Positions 8,343 through 17,921 of a DNA stretch of 64,000 nucleotides are shown here, piece after piece. Position 1 is the first letter of the stretch, and each line of letters begins with the position of its first letter. A program made the translations under genes and the position numbers. The stretch lies in NCBI GenBank assembly GCA_945860385.1, contig CAMAQD010000010.1, positions 1 to 64,000 of the forward strand, read 5' to 3'. The notes beneath the pieces are model-generated. The model saw nothing but the letters and a program-made list of their open reading frames with translations, did no database searches and was not told the DNA's origin. Origin of the DNA: Flavobacterium psychrophilum. GTDB lineage: Bacteria; Bacteroidota; Bacteroidia; Flavobacteriales; Flavobacteriaceae.

Positions 8343-10607
8343 ATGGCATTTGATATAGGAATGATCGAAAAAGTGTACGCAAATATGACTGCTCGTGTGG
8401 ACAAAGCATGTGAACTTGTAGGTCGTCCACTAACATTGACTGAGAAAATTTTGTACAACCATCTTTGGGAAGGGCAACCCACTCAAACTTTTAAAAGAGG
8501 TGTGGATTATGTAGATTTTGCTCCGGATAGAGTAGCTTGTCAAGATGCAACCGCTCAAATGGCTTTGTTGCAATTTATGCACGCTGGAAAGAAAATAGTT
8601 GCTGTTCCAACAACGGTTCACTGTGATCACTTGATTTTAGCTAAAAATGGAGCTGAATTTGATTTAGCAGCAGCAAACACACAATCTAAAGAAGTTTTTG
8701 ATTTTCTTTCCTCAGTATCCAATAAATACGGAATTGGTTTTTGGAAACCAGGTTCGGGAATTATTCACCAAATTGTTTTGGAAAACTATGCGTTTCCCGG
8801 AGGTTTGATGATTGGTACTGATTCCCATACTGTAAATGCAGGTGGATTAGGTATGTTGGCAATTGGTGTCGGTGGTGCTGATGCGGTGGATGTAATGTCG
8901 GGAATGTCTTGGGAATTGAAATTTCCCAAATTAATAGGGGTAAAATTAACTGGAAAACTTTCTGGTTGGACTGCACCAAAAGATGTAATTCTTAAAGTGG
9001 CCGATATTCTTACCGTGAAAGGTGGAACTGGAGCTATTGTTGAATATTTTGGAGAAGGAGCAACTTCAATGTCGTGTACAGGAAAAGGAACTATTTGTAA
9101 TATGGGAGCCGAAATTGGAGCGACTACATCTACATTTGGCTATGACGAGTCAATGAGAAGATACCTCTCTGCAACAGGTCGTCAGGATGTAGTTGATGCT
9201 GCCGATAAAGTAGCTTCTTACTTAACTGCCGATCCCGAAGTTTACGCAAACCCAGAAAAGTATTTTGACCAACTAATCGAAATCAATCTTTCTGAATTGG
9301 AACCACACATTAATGGACCTTTTACGCCAGACAGAGGAACTCCGGTTTCAAAAATGAAGGAAGAAGCTGCTGCAAACGGATGGCCATTGAAAGTAGAATG
9401 GGGTTTAATAGGTTCTTGTACCAACTCTTCTTACGAAGATATGGCTCGTGCTGCTTCCATTGTAAACCAAGCGGTTGAATTAGGAATTAGCCCAAAAGCA
9501 GAATTTGGAATAAATCCAGGTTCGGAACAAATTAGATATACTATCGAAAGAGACGGAATCATCGCCACTTTTGAAAAAATGGGAACTAAAGTATTTACCA
9601 ATGCTTGTGGACCTTGTATCGGACAATGGGATAGAGCAGGAGCAGACAAGCAAGAGAAAAACACCATCGTTCACTCTTTCAATAGAAACTTCTCTAAACG
9701 TGCCGATGGTAACCCAAACACACACGCTTTTGTAACTTCGCCAGAAATGGTGGCGGCATTAGCCATTGCAGGTCGTTTGGATTTTAATCCTTTGACAGAT
9801 ACTTTGATTAACGACGACGGACAGGAAGTAAAATTGACAGCCCCTTTTGGTGATGAATTACCAAAAAGAGGTTTTGCAGTGGAAGATAATGGATTCCAAG
9901 CACCAGCAGCTGATGGTTCAGGTGTCCAAATTTTGGTAAGTGAAACATCTGACAGATTACAACTTTTGGCACCTTTCGCAGCTTGGGACGGAAAAAATAT
10001 TATGGGAGCCAAATTGCTTATCAAAGCTTTCGGAAAATGTACCACCGACCATATTTCTATGGCTGGACCTTGGTTGCGTTTCCGTGGTCACTTGGACAAT
10101 ATTTCGAACAATATGTTGATTGGAGCAGTTAATGCTTTTACTGAAAAAACAAATTCAGTTAAAAATCAATTGACTGGAGAATATGATACTGTTCCTGCTG
10201 TAGCCCGAGCCTACAAAGCTGCCGGAATTGCTTCAGTTGTTGTGGGTGACCACAATTACGGAGAAGGTTCCTCTCGGGAACACGCTGCAATGGAACCTCG
10301 TTTCTTAGGTGTAAAAGCGGTTTTGGTAAAATCATTTGCTCGTATTCACGAAACCAACTTAAAAAAGCAAGGGATGTTAGGTCTAACCTTTGCCAATGAA
10401 GCAGATTATGACAAAATTCAAGAAGATGATACAATTAACTTCGTGGACTTGGTTGATTTTGCACCGGCAAAACCTTTAACTTTAGAATTCGTTCACGCTG
10501 ATGGAAGCAAAGATATTATTTTGGCAAATCATACCTACAACGAAGGACAAATTGGTTGGTTCGTTGCCGGTTCAGCATTAAACTTGATTGCTGCAGCCGG
10601 AAAATAA
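8343..10607 (+). CDS. acnA: aconitate hydratase, mitochondrial type
   Basis: Second aconitase, interconverting citrate and isocitrate in the TCA cycle. The 754-residue protein resembles mitochondrial ACO2 rather than E. coli AcnA: compare [37 protein letters not shown] and [16 protein letters not shown]. The [4Fe-4S] ligands are the Cys of GSCTNS and the pair in [12 protein letters not shown]. The swivel domain is C-terminal (after about 540) and has [19 protein letters not shown]. It has its own terminator and follows acnB after about 120 bases. The symbol is by class; some would simply call it acn. Function is secure; how the two enzymes divide the work is unknown. Confidence 0.94.
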   Translation: MAFDIGMIEKVYANMTARVDKACELVGRPLTLTEKILYNHLWEGQPTQTFKRGVDYVDFAPDRVACQDATAQMALLQFMHAGKKIVAVPTTVHCDHLILAKNGAEFDLAAANTQSKEVFDFLSSVSNKYGIGFWKPGSGIIHQIVLENYAFPGGLMIGTDSHTVNAGGLGMLAIGVGGADAVDVMSGMSWELKFPKLIGVKLTGKLSGWTAPKDVILKVADILTVKGGTGAIVEYFGEGATSMSCTGKGTICNMGAEIGATTSTFGYDESMRRYLSATGRQDVVDAADKVASYLTADPEVYANPEKYFDQLIEINLSELEPHINGPFTPDRGTPVSKMKEEAAANGWPLKVEWGLIGSCTNSSYEDMARAASIVNQAVELGISPKAEFGINPGSEQIRYTIERDGIIATFEKMGTKVFTNACGPCIGQWDRAGADKQEKNTIVHSFNRNFSKRADGNPNTHAFVTSPEMVAALAIAGRLDFNPLTDTLINDDGQEVKLTAPFGDELPKRGFAVEDNGFQAPAADGSGVQILVSETSDRLQLLAPFAAWDGKNIMGAKLLIKAFGKCTTDHISMAGPWLRFRGHLDNISNNMLIGAVNAFTEKTNSVKNQLTGEYDTVPAVARAYKAAGIASVVVGDHNYGEGSSREHAAMEPRFLGVKAVLVKSFARIHETNLKKQGMLGLTFANEADYDKIQEDDTINFVDLVDFAPAKPLTLEFVHADGSKDIILANHTYNEGQIGWFVAGSALNLIAAAGK

Positions 10608-10632
10608 TAATTTTAAATTTTTTAAATATTAT

Positions 10633-10662
10633 AATGCCTTGTAAAAACAAGGCATTTTTTTT
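10633..10662 (+). terminator. Rho-independent terminator after acnA
   Basis: Perfect 10-bp stem AATGCCTTGT / ACAAGGCATT (10633-10642 and 10647-10656) with a 4-base loop and a T tract. The remaining 210 bases to the next gene are AT-rich with no feature I can support. Confidence 0.88.
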
Positions 10663-10872
10663 ATCTCTAATTTGTTAAATTGTGTGTAAAGAGTCGATTT
10701 AAAATTGTGAAATTCATATTTTAAGATTAAATTTGTTTTTAAGTTATACTTTATTATTAAGTTTTTCCGTTGAAGTAAAATAATTATTCAATTTTTAGAA
10801 AAATTTCGGTTGTTGTTTCAAAATTAGAATTCTGGAAACAACACAAGAAGATTTTAAATTTAAATAGGGTTT

Positions 10873-12642
10873 ATGAAGTATTTTAGTTGCCTTTTTTTGA
10901 TTGTTTTCTTTAGTAGCATGAGTCTTTTTTCGCAGGAAAAATTCAGACAACATACTGTTTCTAAGGGCGAAACCATCAGCGAAATTGCACATAAGTATAA
11001 TGTAAAACCTTCAGCGATTTATGAACTTAATCCTGATGCTGTTAATGGAATTAAATTAAAGAGCGTTTTGCTAATTCCAACCAAGACTAAAAAAAATACT
11101 ACTGTTTCCACTTCTACGATTCCTACCAACTTTCCTGAAAAAACATACGAAGTTTTACCAAAAGAAACGCTTTACGGAATTGCAAAACAACACAATGTAA
11201 CTATTGAGGATTTGTACAAAATTAATCCTATTTTGGAAAAGGAAGGTTTAAAAAATGGGCAAAACATCAAGATTCCCCATACTGCTTTAGAGGATCTTTT
11301 AGTATCCAAAGTATCTGAAGAAACGATTGAAGTTAAAAAGCCAAATTTTTCCAAAAAGAATATTCCAAAAGAAGAAATTGTAGTTGCTCCGAAGGTGGAC
11401 GATCAAGTGGAAACAATTTCTAAAGGAATTGAATATAAAGTTTTACCAAAAGAAACCTTATACTCTATTGCTAAAAAATACGGAATCAAGCATACCGATT
11501 TGCAAAAATCAAATCCCGAATTAGCCCAGAAATCCTTAAAAGCCGGGCAAAAAATTACAATTCCTGTTGAAGAGAATGCTAATACGGCTTTGGTTTTAGA
11601 AAAAGGTCCGGGTTCAGATAAATATCAAAAAGAGGAAACTAATCAAACTTCTGTATTGCAACGACCATTGGTTGAAAATAAGAAAATGGAATCTGAAAAA
11701 ACAATTCCAGTGGTGTTAGAAATTCCAGACGACACTAAAAAAGCAACTGATATCTCGCATGAGGTCTTATCAAAAGAATCGTTATATTCCATTGCAAAAC
11801 AATACGGAATTACACTGTCCGAATTGAAAAAAGCCAATTCGAAATTGGGAAATAAATCATTGAAAGTAGGTCAAAAAATCATTGTTCCAGTAAAAGCTGA
11901 CTCAAATTCTAGTTTGGTTGTCGAGAGAATGACAGTGAATAAAGAAGTTAAAGTCGAAAAAGAACTTGCAATTGCACCACAAGTTGATATCAACGTCAAA
12001 AATCCAGAAACCGAAATAACCCATGAGGTTTTAACAAAGGAAACCAAGTACGGAATTGCCAAACAATATGGTCTCACGATTGCCGAATTGGAAAAGCAAA
12101 ACCCGAATATTTCAAATAAATTATTGGTTGGTTCTGTACTTAAGATTCGTGCTTCAAAATTGATGGAGAAAGAGACTGCTGTCGAAAACGCCATTGCACT
12201 TGAAGCTGCTTTTGTCAAAGAAAAATTTGAAAATAAAGATATCAATACGGTGCGCGGATCCGGTTTCGCTGATCAACTGATTTCAAAAGCTTCCGAGCAT
12301 ATTGGAACGCGATACCGCTCTGGTGGAACCACGATAGATGGTTTTGATTGTTCCGGATTGATGTGTTATACTTTCAGCACTTACGATATTAAGTTGCCAA
12401 GATCGTCCGTAGAAATGGCTTCTTACGGTTCGAGAATTGATGCTCAAAATGCCCAAAAAGGTGATTTAATTTTCTTTAAAACTAGAGGTAGTGGTCGAAT
12501 TAACCACGTAGGAATGGTCGTCGAAGTTCTCGATGGCGAAATTAAATTCATTCATTCTGCAACTCACGGTGGTGTGATTATTTCTTCTACCAAGGAGTCC
12601 TATTACGAGAGAAATTTAGCTCAGATTAATCGGGTGTTATAA
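10873..12642 (+). CDS. secreted LysM-repeat NlpC/P60 peptidoglycan hydrolase
   Basis: Exported cell-wall hydrolase. Signal peptide 1-21 ends SLFSQ. Five LysM peptidoglycan-binding repeats follow, at roughly 24-68, 90-134, 188-234, 293-338 and 378-421, each with a YGIAK/YSIAK-like core; linkers are Lys/Glu/Thr-rich and likely flexible. The C-terminal NlpC/P60 domain (about 455-589) has Cys493 in FDCSG, His545 in NHVGM and His561, the papain-like triad that cuts peptide stems. Repeats 2-4 are very alike, so repeat number may vary among strains. It is a single-gene unit with its own terminator. Enzyme class is secure; the exact bond is not readable. Confidence 0.9.
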   Translation: MKYFSCLFLIVFFSSMSLFSQEKFRQHTVSKGETISEIAHKYNVKPSAIYELNPDAVNGIKLKSVLLIPTKTKKNTTVSTSTIPTNFPEKTYEVLPKETLYGIAKQHNVTIEDLYKINPILEKEGLKNGQNIKIPHTALEDLLVSKVSEETIEVKKPNFSKKNIPKEEIVVAPKVDDQVETISKGIEYKVLPKETLYSIAKKYGIKHTDLQKSNPELAQKSLKAGQKITIPVEENANTALVLEKGPGSDKYQKEETNQTSVLQRPLVENKKMESEKTIPVVLEIPDDTKKATDISHEVLSKESLYSIAKQYGITLSELKKANSKLGNKSLKVGQKIIVPVKADSNSSLVVERMTVNKEVKVEKELAIAPQVDINVKNPETEITHEVLTKETKYGIAKQYGLTIAELEKQNPNISNKLLVGSVLKIRASKLMEKETAVENAIALEAAFVKEKFENKDINTVRGSGFADQLISKASEHIGTRYRSGGTTIDGFDCSGLMCYTFSTYDIKLPRSSVEMASYGSRIDAQNAQKGDLIFFKTRGSGRINHVGMVVEVLDGEIKFIHSATHGGVIISSTKESYYERNLAQINRVL

Positions 12643-12668
12643 ACTATAAGTAAATTATAATGTGATAG

Positions 12669-12697
12669 ACTCTCAAGGTGACTTGGGAGTTTTTTTA
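12669..12697 (+). terminator. Rho-independent terminator after the NlpC/P60 gene
   Basis: Stem ACTCTCAAG (12669-12677) with CTTGGGAGT (12682-12690), one G-T pair, GTGA loop, then seven T. Confidence 0.82.
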
Positions 12698-12902
12698 TTG
12701 TCAAGTTTTGAAATCTGTGTTTAGGGTACATATAAACTATTTTTTATTGTTTTTAGTAATCGTAAGACTTTGTTTTCATTTGAAAATTTATTAAAATATT
12801 CGAAAATGTTCCAAATTCAACTTTTTTTTTAAGATTTTATGTCACTAATCGGCTATTTCCAAAAAAAGTATATCTTTAGCCAACCAAAAAAATCAAAACA
12901 AT

Positions 12903-14309
12903 ATGCAAGACAACAACGAAGAACATTTTAAAAGAGAACTCGGATTACTAGACGGAACAATGCTCGTTGTGGGCTCGATGATTGGTTCAGGAATATTTAT
13001 TGTAAGCTCGGATATGGTACGCCAATTGGGTTCTGCCGGCTGGCTCATTGCGATGTGGGTACTCACAGGATTTATTACCGTGATTGCCGCCGTAAGTTAT
13101 GGTGAGTTGAGTGCGATGTTTCCCAAAGCGGGTGGACAATATGTGTATATCAAGGAAGCTTACGGGAAACTGATTGGGTTTTTGTACGGTTGGAGCTTTT
13201 TTGCCGTGATACAAACGGGTACAATTGCTGCTGTGGGCGTGGCTTTTTCTAAATTTGCCGCGTATTTGTATCCGCCTGTCAGCGAAAAAAATATAATTTT
13301 TGAGCTAGGCGCTTTCCAATTGCATGCGGCACAAATTGTTTCGATAATTACTATTATTTTATTGAGTTACATCAATAGTCGTGGAGTAAAAAACAGCAAG
13401 ATTTTGCAAACGGTCCTGACGGTTATTAAAGTAGCCTCTATTTTTGGATTGATTATTTTCGGATTTGTGTCTGCCAAAGCTGAAGTTTGGGATGCCAACT
13501 GGGCGAATGCCTGGACTTCGCAATCAATGAATGTAGATACAGGTTCTTGGCTTCCGATTAGTGGAGTGGCTTTAATATCGGCAATGTCGGCGGCTTTGGT
13601 GGGTTCGCTGTTTTCGAGTGTGGCTTGGGAAGGTGTGACTTTTATCGCTGGCGAAATCAAGAACCCAAAACGCAATGTGGGTTTGAGTTTATTTCTGGGC
13701 ACTTTGATTGTAAGTTGTATTTATATTTTGGCCAATGTAATGTATTTGGCGGTAGTTCCTTTGCAAGACATCGCTACAGCCGAATCGGATAGAGTCGCAG
13801 TTGTAGCTTCACAAAATATTTTCGGGAATATAGGAACATTGATCATCGCATTGATGATTATGATTTCGACTTTTGCTTGCAATAACGGATTGATTATGGC
13901 AGGTGCAAGAGTGTATTATACGATGGCACAAGATGGTTTGTTTTTCAAAAAAGCGTCTCATTTGAATAAGGCAAGCGTGCCGGCTTGGGCATTGTGGGCG
14001 CAGTGTTTTTGGGCTTCGGCTTTGTGTTTGACTGGAAAATATGGCGATTTATTGGACTTCGTTGTAATTATCGTTTTGGTGTTTTACATCCTGACTATTT
14101 ACGGAATTTTTATCCTTCGCAGAAAAATGCCCGATGCCGAAAGACCTTATAAAGCTTTTGGATATCCGTTTTTGCCAGCACTTTATATTGTTATTGCCAG
14201 CGCGATTGGAATTGCTTTGTTATACACAAAACCAGATACTTGTGGTTGGGGCGTTTTTATAATGCTAATAGGAATTCCGATTTATTATTTGACAAAACAG
14301 AAAGAGTAG
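12903..14309 (+). CDS. APC family amino acid permease
   Basis: Inner-membrane amino-acid transporter of the APC superfamily (AA_permease_2), 468 residues with about 12 membrane segments. The first helix carries the substrate-binding signature GSMIGSGIFIVSS, and helix 6 contains SVAWEGVTFIAGEIKNPKRN, as in LeuT-fold APC proteins of the LAT/AdiC type. Many Trp-rich segments and a short C-terminal tail are seen. It is convergent with alanine dehydrogenase across a shared terminator, so transport of alanine or other neutral amino acids is a fair guess, but the substrate cannot be read from sequence. Confidence 0.88.
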   Translation: MQDNNEEHFKRELGLLDGTMLVVGSMIGSGIFIVSSDMVRQLGSAGWLIAMWVLTGFITVIAAVSYGELSAMFPKAGGQYVYIKEAYGKLIGFLYGWSFFAVIQTGTIAAVGVAFSKFAAYLYPPVSEKNIIFELGAFQLHAAQIVSIITIILLSYINSRGVKNSKILQTVLTVIKVASIFGLIIFGFVSAKAEVWDANWANAWTSQSMNVDTGSWLPISGVALISAMSAALVGSLFSSVAWEGVTFIAGEIKNPKRNVGLSLFLGTLIVSCIYILANVMYLAVVPLQDIATAESDRVAVVASQNIFGNIGTLIIALMIMISTFACNNGLIMAGARVYYTMAQDGLFFKKASHLNKASVPAWALWAQCFWASALCLTGKYGDLLDFVVIIVLVFYILTIYGIFILRRKMPDAERPYKAFGYPFLPALYIVIASAIGIALLYTKPDTCGWGVFIMLIGIPIYYLTKQKE

Positions 14310-14327
14310 TTTTCAACTGATGTGTTT

Positions 14328-14403
14328 TAGCCCTGATGGAAGCGACATCCTTTGTTGCCGGTGTTCGGCAGCAAAGATATAGCGGACAGCAGGAAAAAGC
14401 TCC
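14328..14403 (+). ncRNA. structured Flavobacteria intergenic element (Flavo-1-like)
   Basis: A 76-base element between convergent genes, with nested pairing. Outer pairs are AGC (14329-14331) with GCT (14399-14401) and CCTG (14332-14335) with CAGG (14390-14393). The inner hairpin is CTTTGTTGCCG (14350-14360) with CGGCAGCAAAG (14366-14376), one G-T pair and a 5-base loop. The flanks TAGCCCTGATGGAAG and AGCAGGAAAAAGCTCC are, from memory, typical of a short element scattered between genes in Flavobacterium. It may be the Flavo-1 RNA motif in Rfam; I cannot confirm that, and the orientation is judged only from this resemblance. Confidence 0.5.
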
Positions 14404-14411
14404 AAATAAAA

Positions 14412-14445
14412 AAAATCCGTCTCGTTATAAAACTTGACGGATTTT
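14412..14445. terminator. bidirectional terminator between the permease gene and ald
   Basis: Perfect 10-bp stem AAAATCCGTC / GACGGATTTT (14412-14421 and 14436-14445), flanked by an A run on the left and T-rich DNA on the right, so it can serve both convergent genes. Confidence 0.8.
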
Positions 14446-14499
14446 AATTTTTAGAATCAAGTCTTACTACTTAATTCTTATATCTTAATACTAATGAAA

Positions 14500-15630
14500 T
14501 TAGGCGTAAACCACTTCTTTCAAGGCAGTTTCTACATCTTCAAAAGGTAAGTTCCAAGCATCGGCTACACCTTTGTATAGAATTTTACCATTGGCAACGT
14601 TAAGTCCTTTTTTCAATTCTTCGTTTTCGGCACAAGCTTTTTTCCATCCTTTGTTGGCCAATTGCAAGGCATAAGGCAAAGTAGCATTGGTTAACGCCAA
14701 AGTAGAAGTATAAGGAACAGCACCAGGCATATTCGCTACGCAATAATGAACAATGTCGTCGATGATGAAAGTTGGATTTTCGTGCGTTGTTGGGGTACAA
14801 GTTTCGATACAACCTCCTTGGTCCACGGCAACGTCAACGACTACGGTTCCGGGAGCCATTAATTTTAACATATCGCGAGTGATTAAATGAGGCGCTTTGG
14901 CACCTGGAATCAAAACGGCTCCGATAACCAAATCCGCTTGCGAAATAGCATCGCGAACATTATAATGATTTGACATGACGGTAGTAACATTGGCAGGCAT
15001 CACATCAGATAAATAACGCAAACGTGGTAAACTCACATCCAGAATGGTGACTTGAGCACCAAAACCAGCGGCCATTTTCGCAGCTTGAGTTCCTACAATT
15101 CCACCACCTAAAACAACTACTTTTGCAGGAGGAACTCCGGGAACACCTCCTAGGAGAATTCCTTTTCCTTTCATTGGTTTTTCTAGGTATTTTGCACCTT
15201 CTTGAATCGCCATACGACCCGCCACTTCTGACATTGGTACTAATAGTGGTAAGCTACGATCTGGTTTTTCAACCGTTTCATAAGCCAAGCAAACCGCTTC
15301 ACGCTCAATCATTGCATAAGTCAATGGTTCAGAGGAAGCAAAGTGGAAATAAGTAAACAGCAATTGGTCCTTTTTGATAAGCGGATATTCAGAAGCAATA
15401 GGCTCTTTTACCTTGATAATCATTTCGGCAATTTCATAAACGGCTTCAATGGTTGGCAATAGTTCGGCTCCGGCTTCGGCGTAAGCTTTGTCACTAAAAC
15501 CACTATTCTCTCCTGCGCTGTTTTGTACATAAACCAAATGTCCATGTTTTTTGAACTCGGCTACTCCTGCTGGGGTTAGCGCTACACGATTTTCGTTGTT
15601 TTTGATTTCTTTAGGAACTCCAATGATCAT
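14500..15630 (-). CDS. ald: alanine dehydrogenase
   Basis: NAD-dependent enzyme that deaminates L-alanine to pyruvate and ammonia, or the reverse; cytoplasmic hexamer in the family. The 376-residue protein carries AlaDh_PNT N- and C-domains. Seen: Arg15 in NRVALTP, Lys75 in KVKEP, His96 in YFHFASS, the Rossmann motif VLGGGIVG (about 174-180) and Asp270 in DVAVDQGG; these are the substrate and catalytic positions of characterised enzymes. It is divergent from an Lrp/AsnC gene, as in species where such a regulator (AldR) controls ald. A good TAnnTTTG promoter lies about 40 bases upstream. Identity very secure. Confidence 0.95.
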   Translation of the reverse strand: MIIGVPKEIKNNENRVALTPAGVAEFKKHGHLVYVQNSAGENSGFSDKAYAEAGAELLPTIEAVYEIAEMIIKVKEPIASEYPLIKKDQLLFTYFHFASSEPLTYAMIEREAVCLAYETVEKPDRSLPLLVPMSEVAGRMAIQEGAKYLEKPMKGKGILLGGVPGVPPAKVVVLGGGIVGTQAAKMAAGFGAQVTILDVSLPRLRYLSDVMPANVTTVMSNHYNVRDAISQADLVIGAVLIPGAKAPHLITRDMLKLMAPGTVVVDVAVDQGGCIETCTPTTHENPTFIIDDIVHYCVANMPGAVPYTSTLALTNATLPYALQLANKGWKKACAENEELKKGLNVANGKILYKGVADAWNLPFEDVETALKEVVYA

Positions 15631-15667
15631 AATATTTGTGTTTTGTAGTTAAAATAATAACGATATA

Positions 15668-15701
15668 CAAAGATACTACAGAAAGAAAATATTGTTTCAA
15701 A
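15668..15701 (-). promoter_or_regulatory. promoter of ald
   Basis: Read on the minus strand: TTTG at 15701-15698 and TATCTTTG at 15675-15668, 22 bases apart, about 38 bases before the ald start. The rest of the 213-base divergent region is AT-rich, with several AAAATATT-like words that could be Lrp-type sites, but I see no firm operator. Confidence 0.55.
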
Positions 15702-15843
15702 TGCGATCGAATTAAGAAAATATTAGTTTTATTTAGTATTTTTACATAAAATATTTCTGAATAGAAAGCAATTTATATTTCTAAAACGAAAAAATATCTG
15801 ATTTTGAATTTTAATTAAGTACTTATTTAATCATTTTTACAGT

Positions 15844-16302
15844 ATGATTTTAGACGAAACCGACAAAAAAATCCTGCGACTGCTTCAAGTGGATGCGCAT
15901 TTGACTTTAAAGGATATTGCCAATAAAATAAACCTTTCATTAACGCCCGTTCACGATCGAGTGAAGCGTTTGGAAAAGGAAGGGATTATCGAAAAATATG
16001 TTTCGATTTTGAATAAAAAGAAATTAGGAAACAACTTAATGGTGTATTGCCAAGTGACGCTGGTTAAACAAACTTATGATGTTTCGGAAGGATTCAATCA
16101 ATCGATTATGAATATGCCTGAAGTGGTCGAATGTAATTTTATATCAGGAAGTTTTGATTATATGCTCAAAATCATCTTGCCCGATATGGAAAGTTATCAC
16201 AATTTTCATCAAAAAAAATTATCGGTTTTACCCGAAGTTTCCTTGATTAATAGCTTTTTTATTATTTCGGAAGTAAAGAGTACGACTGTTTTGCCTATTT
16301 AA
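15844..16302 (+). CDS. Lrp/AsnC family transcriptional regulator
   Basis: DNA-binding regulator of the feast/famine family, 152 residues: an N-terminal winged helix-turn-helix (about 1-60; LDETDKKILRLLQVDAHL and NLSLTPVHDRVKRLEKEGII) and a C-terminal RAM ligand-binding domain (about 68-145; GSFDYMLKIILPDMESY). Members bind amino acids and form octamers. It is divergent from ald with a 213-base shared region, so it most likely senses alanine or a related amino acid and controls ald, as AldR does elsewhere; that link is inference from position. No start ambiguity is seen. Confidence 0.92.
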   Translation: MILDETDKKILRLLQVDAHLTLKDIANKINLSLTPVHDRVKRLEKEGIIEKYVSILNKKKLGNNLMVYCQVTLVKQTYDVSEGFNQSIMNMPEVVECNFISGSFDYMLKIILPDMESYHNFHQKKLSVLPEVSLINSFFIISEVKSTTVLPI

Positions 16303-16312
16303 AAAAGTTAGC

Positions 16313-16354
16313 CACAGATTCACAGATTATTTTAAAATAATCTATGAATCTGTG
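16313..16354. repeat. 42-bp near-perfect palindrome (CACAGATT type), terminator-like
   Basis: Two 21-base arms meet with no loop (16313-16333 and 16334-16354) and differ at one position. The outer word is CACAGATTCACAGATT. An A run lies before it and eight T after it, so it can end both the regulator gene and the convergent protease gene. From memory, CACAGATT palindromes are dispersed between genes in Flavobacterium and relatives, so this may be a REP-like mobile copy. Confidence 0.7.
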
Positions 16355-16386
16355 ACCTATTTTTTTTCCTAAATTTTAGGGTTTCT

Positions 16387-17784
16387 TTAAATGATGATTC
16401 TAATAATTTCTCCTCTTTTATTAATCATTTCCATTTGAACGCTTTGGTTTTCGGCCTTATTATTCAAAAGTTTCGCTGCGGATTCGATATCTTTTACTTT
16501 TACGTTGTCAATACTCAGGATGATATTTCCTTTGAGTTCTTCTTCGTACTGTTTCAGATTTTCGTTGGTAATAGATTTAATTTTCACACCACCATCCAAA
16601 TGAAATCTTGTTTTTTCGGCAGCAGCAATATTTTCTAATTCTATCCCTTTGAATTCCGTGTTAAAAAATTCGTTTTTGCTTAAAACAACTGGCAGTACAT
16701 TATTTTTTCCTTCTCTGATAAAAGTAACTTCTACTTTGTCGTTAGGTCTTTTGGTATTAATATAACCCGACAAATCGGCAAATGTGGCAACATTTTGATT
16801 ATCTAATTTGACAATGATATCTCCTTTTTGCAAGCCAGCTTTTTCAGCTCCCGATTTTTTCTGTACTTTATTGATGTAGAAACCTTGGGTTTCTTTAACG
16901 CCCAATTCTTTTGAAGCCATAGCATTCAATTCGCCGCCTTCAACGCCAAGAACGCCTCTTTGCACGTTTCCAAATTCTATTAAATCGTCAATTATTTTTT
17001 TGGCATTATTAGAAGGAATGGCAAATGAATACCCTGTGTACGAACCTGTTGGTGATGAAATCATAGTGTTGATTCCAATTAATTCGCCACGAGTGTTTAC
17101 TAAAGCACCACCACTATTTCCTGGGTTTACAGCGGCATCAGTTTGGATGAAAGATTGAATTCCGCCGGTATCCAAGTTTCTGGCTTTGGCCGAAATAATT
17201 CCTGCAGTAACGGTCGAAGTTAAATTATACGGATTTCCAACGGCCAAAACCCATTCGCCAATTTTCACCGAATCAGAATTGGCGAAAGACGTGTAAGGCA
17301 ACTTTTCATCGGCATCAATTTTTAGCAAGGCAATATCCATTTTAGAGTCGGTTCCAATTAGTTTTGCAGGATAGGATTTCTTATTGTTCAACGTGATTTC
17401 TATTTCCGAAGCGTCTTTTATAACATGATTATTGGTCACAATATAACCGTCTTCTGAAATGATTACGCCAGAACCAGTACCTACTTGTTCCTGTAATTGG
17501 TCACCTCGGTAGCCGTAAAAATATTCCAAAATAGGATTGGAAACACTTTTCCGAGATACATTTTTTACGTGAACTACGGTGTGAATTGTTTTGTCGGCCG
17601 CTGCGGTAAAATCTACTGCTTCTGCTGAAAAATTCACATTTTGCCCATACGAATTCGGGGCTAAAGTAGTTATGGATTTGTTTTTTGAAAAATAGCCATT
17701 GTCGTCAAATAACAATTTGTAAGAGCCCAATGTTACGGCTCCACTCAACAATGATACTAAAAAAAGGCTTGAAAATCGTTTCAT
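16387..17784 (-). CDS. DegP/HtrA-type trypsin-like serine protease
   Basis: Periplasmic quality-control protease/chaperone of the S1C family, 465 residues. Seen: N-terminal signal or anchor helix (about 5-22), trypsin-like domain (about 60-265) with catalytic His120 in TNNHVI, Asp150 in MDIALL and Ser224 in NPGNSGGAL, then two PDZ domains (about 275-365, with GLQKGDIIVKLD, and 390-465, with NIILSIDNVKV). The layout is that of DegP/DegQ. It is a single gene, convergent with the Lrp gene and divergent from dapF. The second PDZ is shorter than usual. Which E. coli paralog it matches is not decided. Confidence 0.92.
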   Translation of the reverse strand: MKRFSSLFLVSLLSGAVTLGSYKLLFDDNGYFSKNKSITTLAPNSYGQNVNFSAEAVDFTAAADKTIHTVVHVKNVSRKSVSNPILEYFYGYRGDQLQEQVGTGSGVIISEDGYIVTNNHVIKDASEIEITLNNKKSYPAKLIGTDSKMDIALLKIDADEKLPYTSFANSDSVKIGEWVLAVGNPYNLTSTVTAGIISAKARNLDTGGIQSFIQTDAAVNPGNSGGALVNTRGELIGINTMISSPTGSYTGYSFAIPSNNAKKIIDDLIEFGNVQRGVLGVEGGELNAMASKELGVKETQGFYINKVQKKSGAEKAGLQKGDIIVKLDNQNVATFADLSGYINTKRPNDKVEVTFIREGKNNVLPVVLSKNEFFNTEFKGIELENIAAAEKTRFHLDGGVKIKSITNENLKQYEEELKGNIILSIDNVKVKDIESAAKLLNNKAENQSVQMEMINKRGEIIRIII

Positions 17785-17891
17785 AGTTTATAGTTATTTA
17801 AGAAATTACGCTGTAAAATTAAAAATTAAGTTATTTCAAAAAAAACTGTTTAACGCTCGTTTAACAAACTTTAACGTATCATTAATATTTG

Positions 17892-17899
17892 TACTTTTG
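17892..17899 (+). promoter_or_regulatory. -7 element before dapF
   Basis: TACTTTTG fits TAnnTTTG and lies 22 bases before the chosen dapF start. No TTG is found at the usual distance upstream, so this is tentative. It is also why I start dapF downstream, at 17922. Confidence 0.35.
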
Positions 17900-17921
17900 T
17901 ACTTCACAATTCGAAAACGAC

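Noticed and set aside
10873..12642. Frameshift or fusion in the LysM/NlpC-P60 gene
   Set aside because: The five LysM repeats and catalytic domain lie in one open frame with normal linkers; repeat similarity is a family trait.
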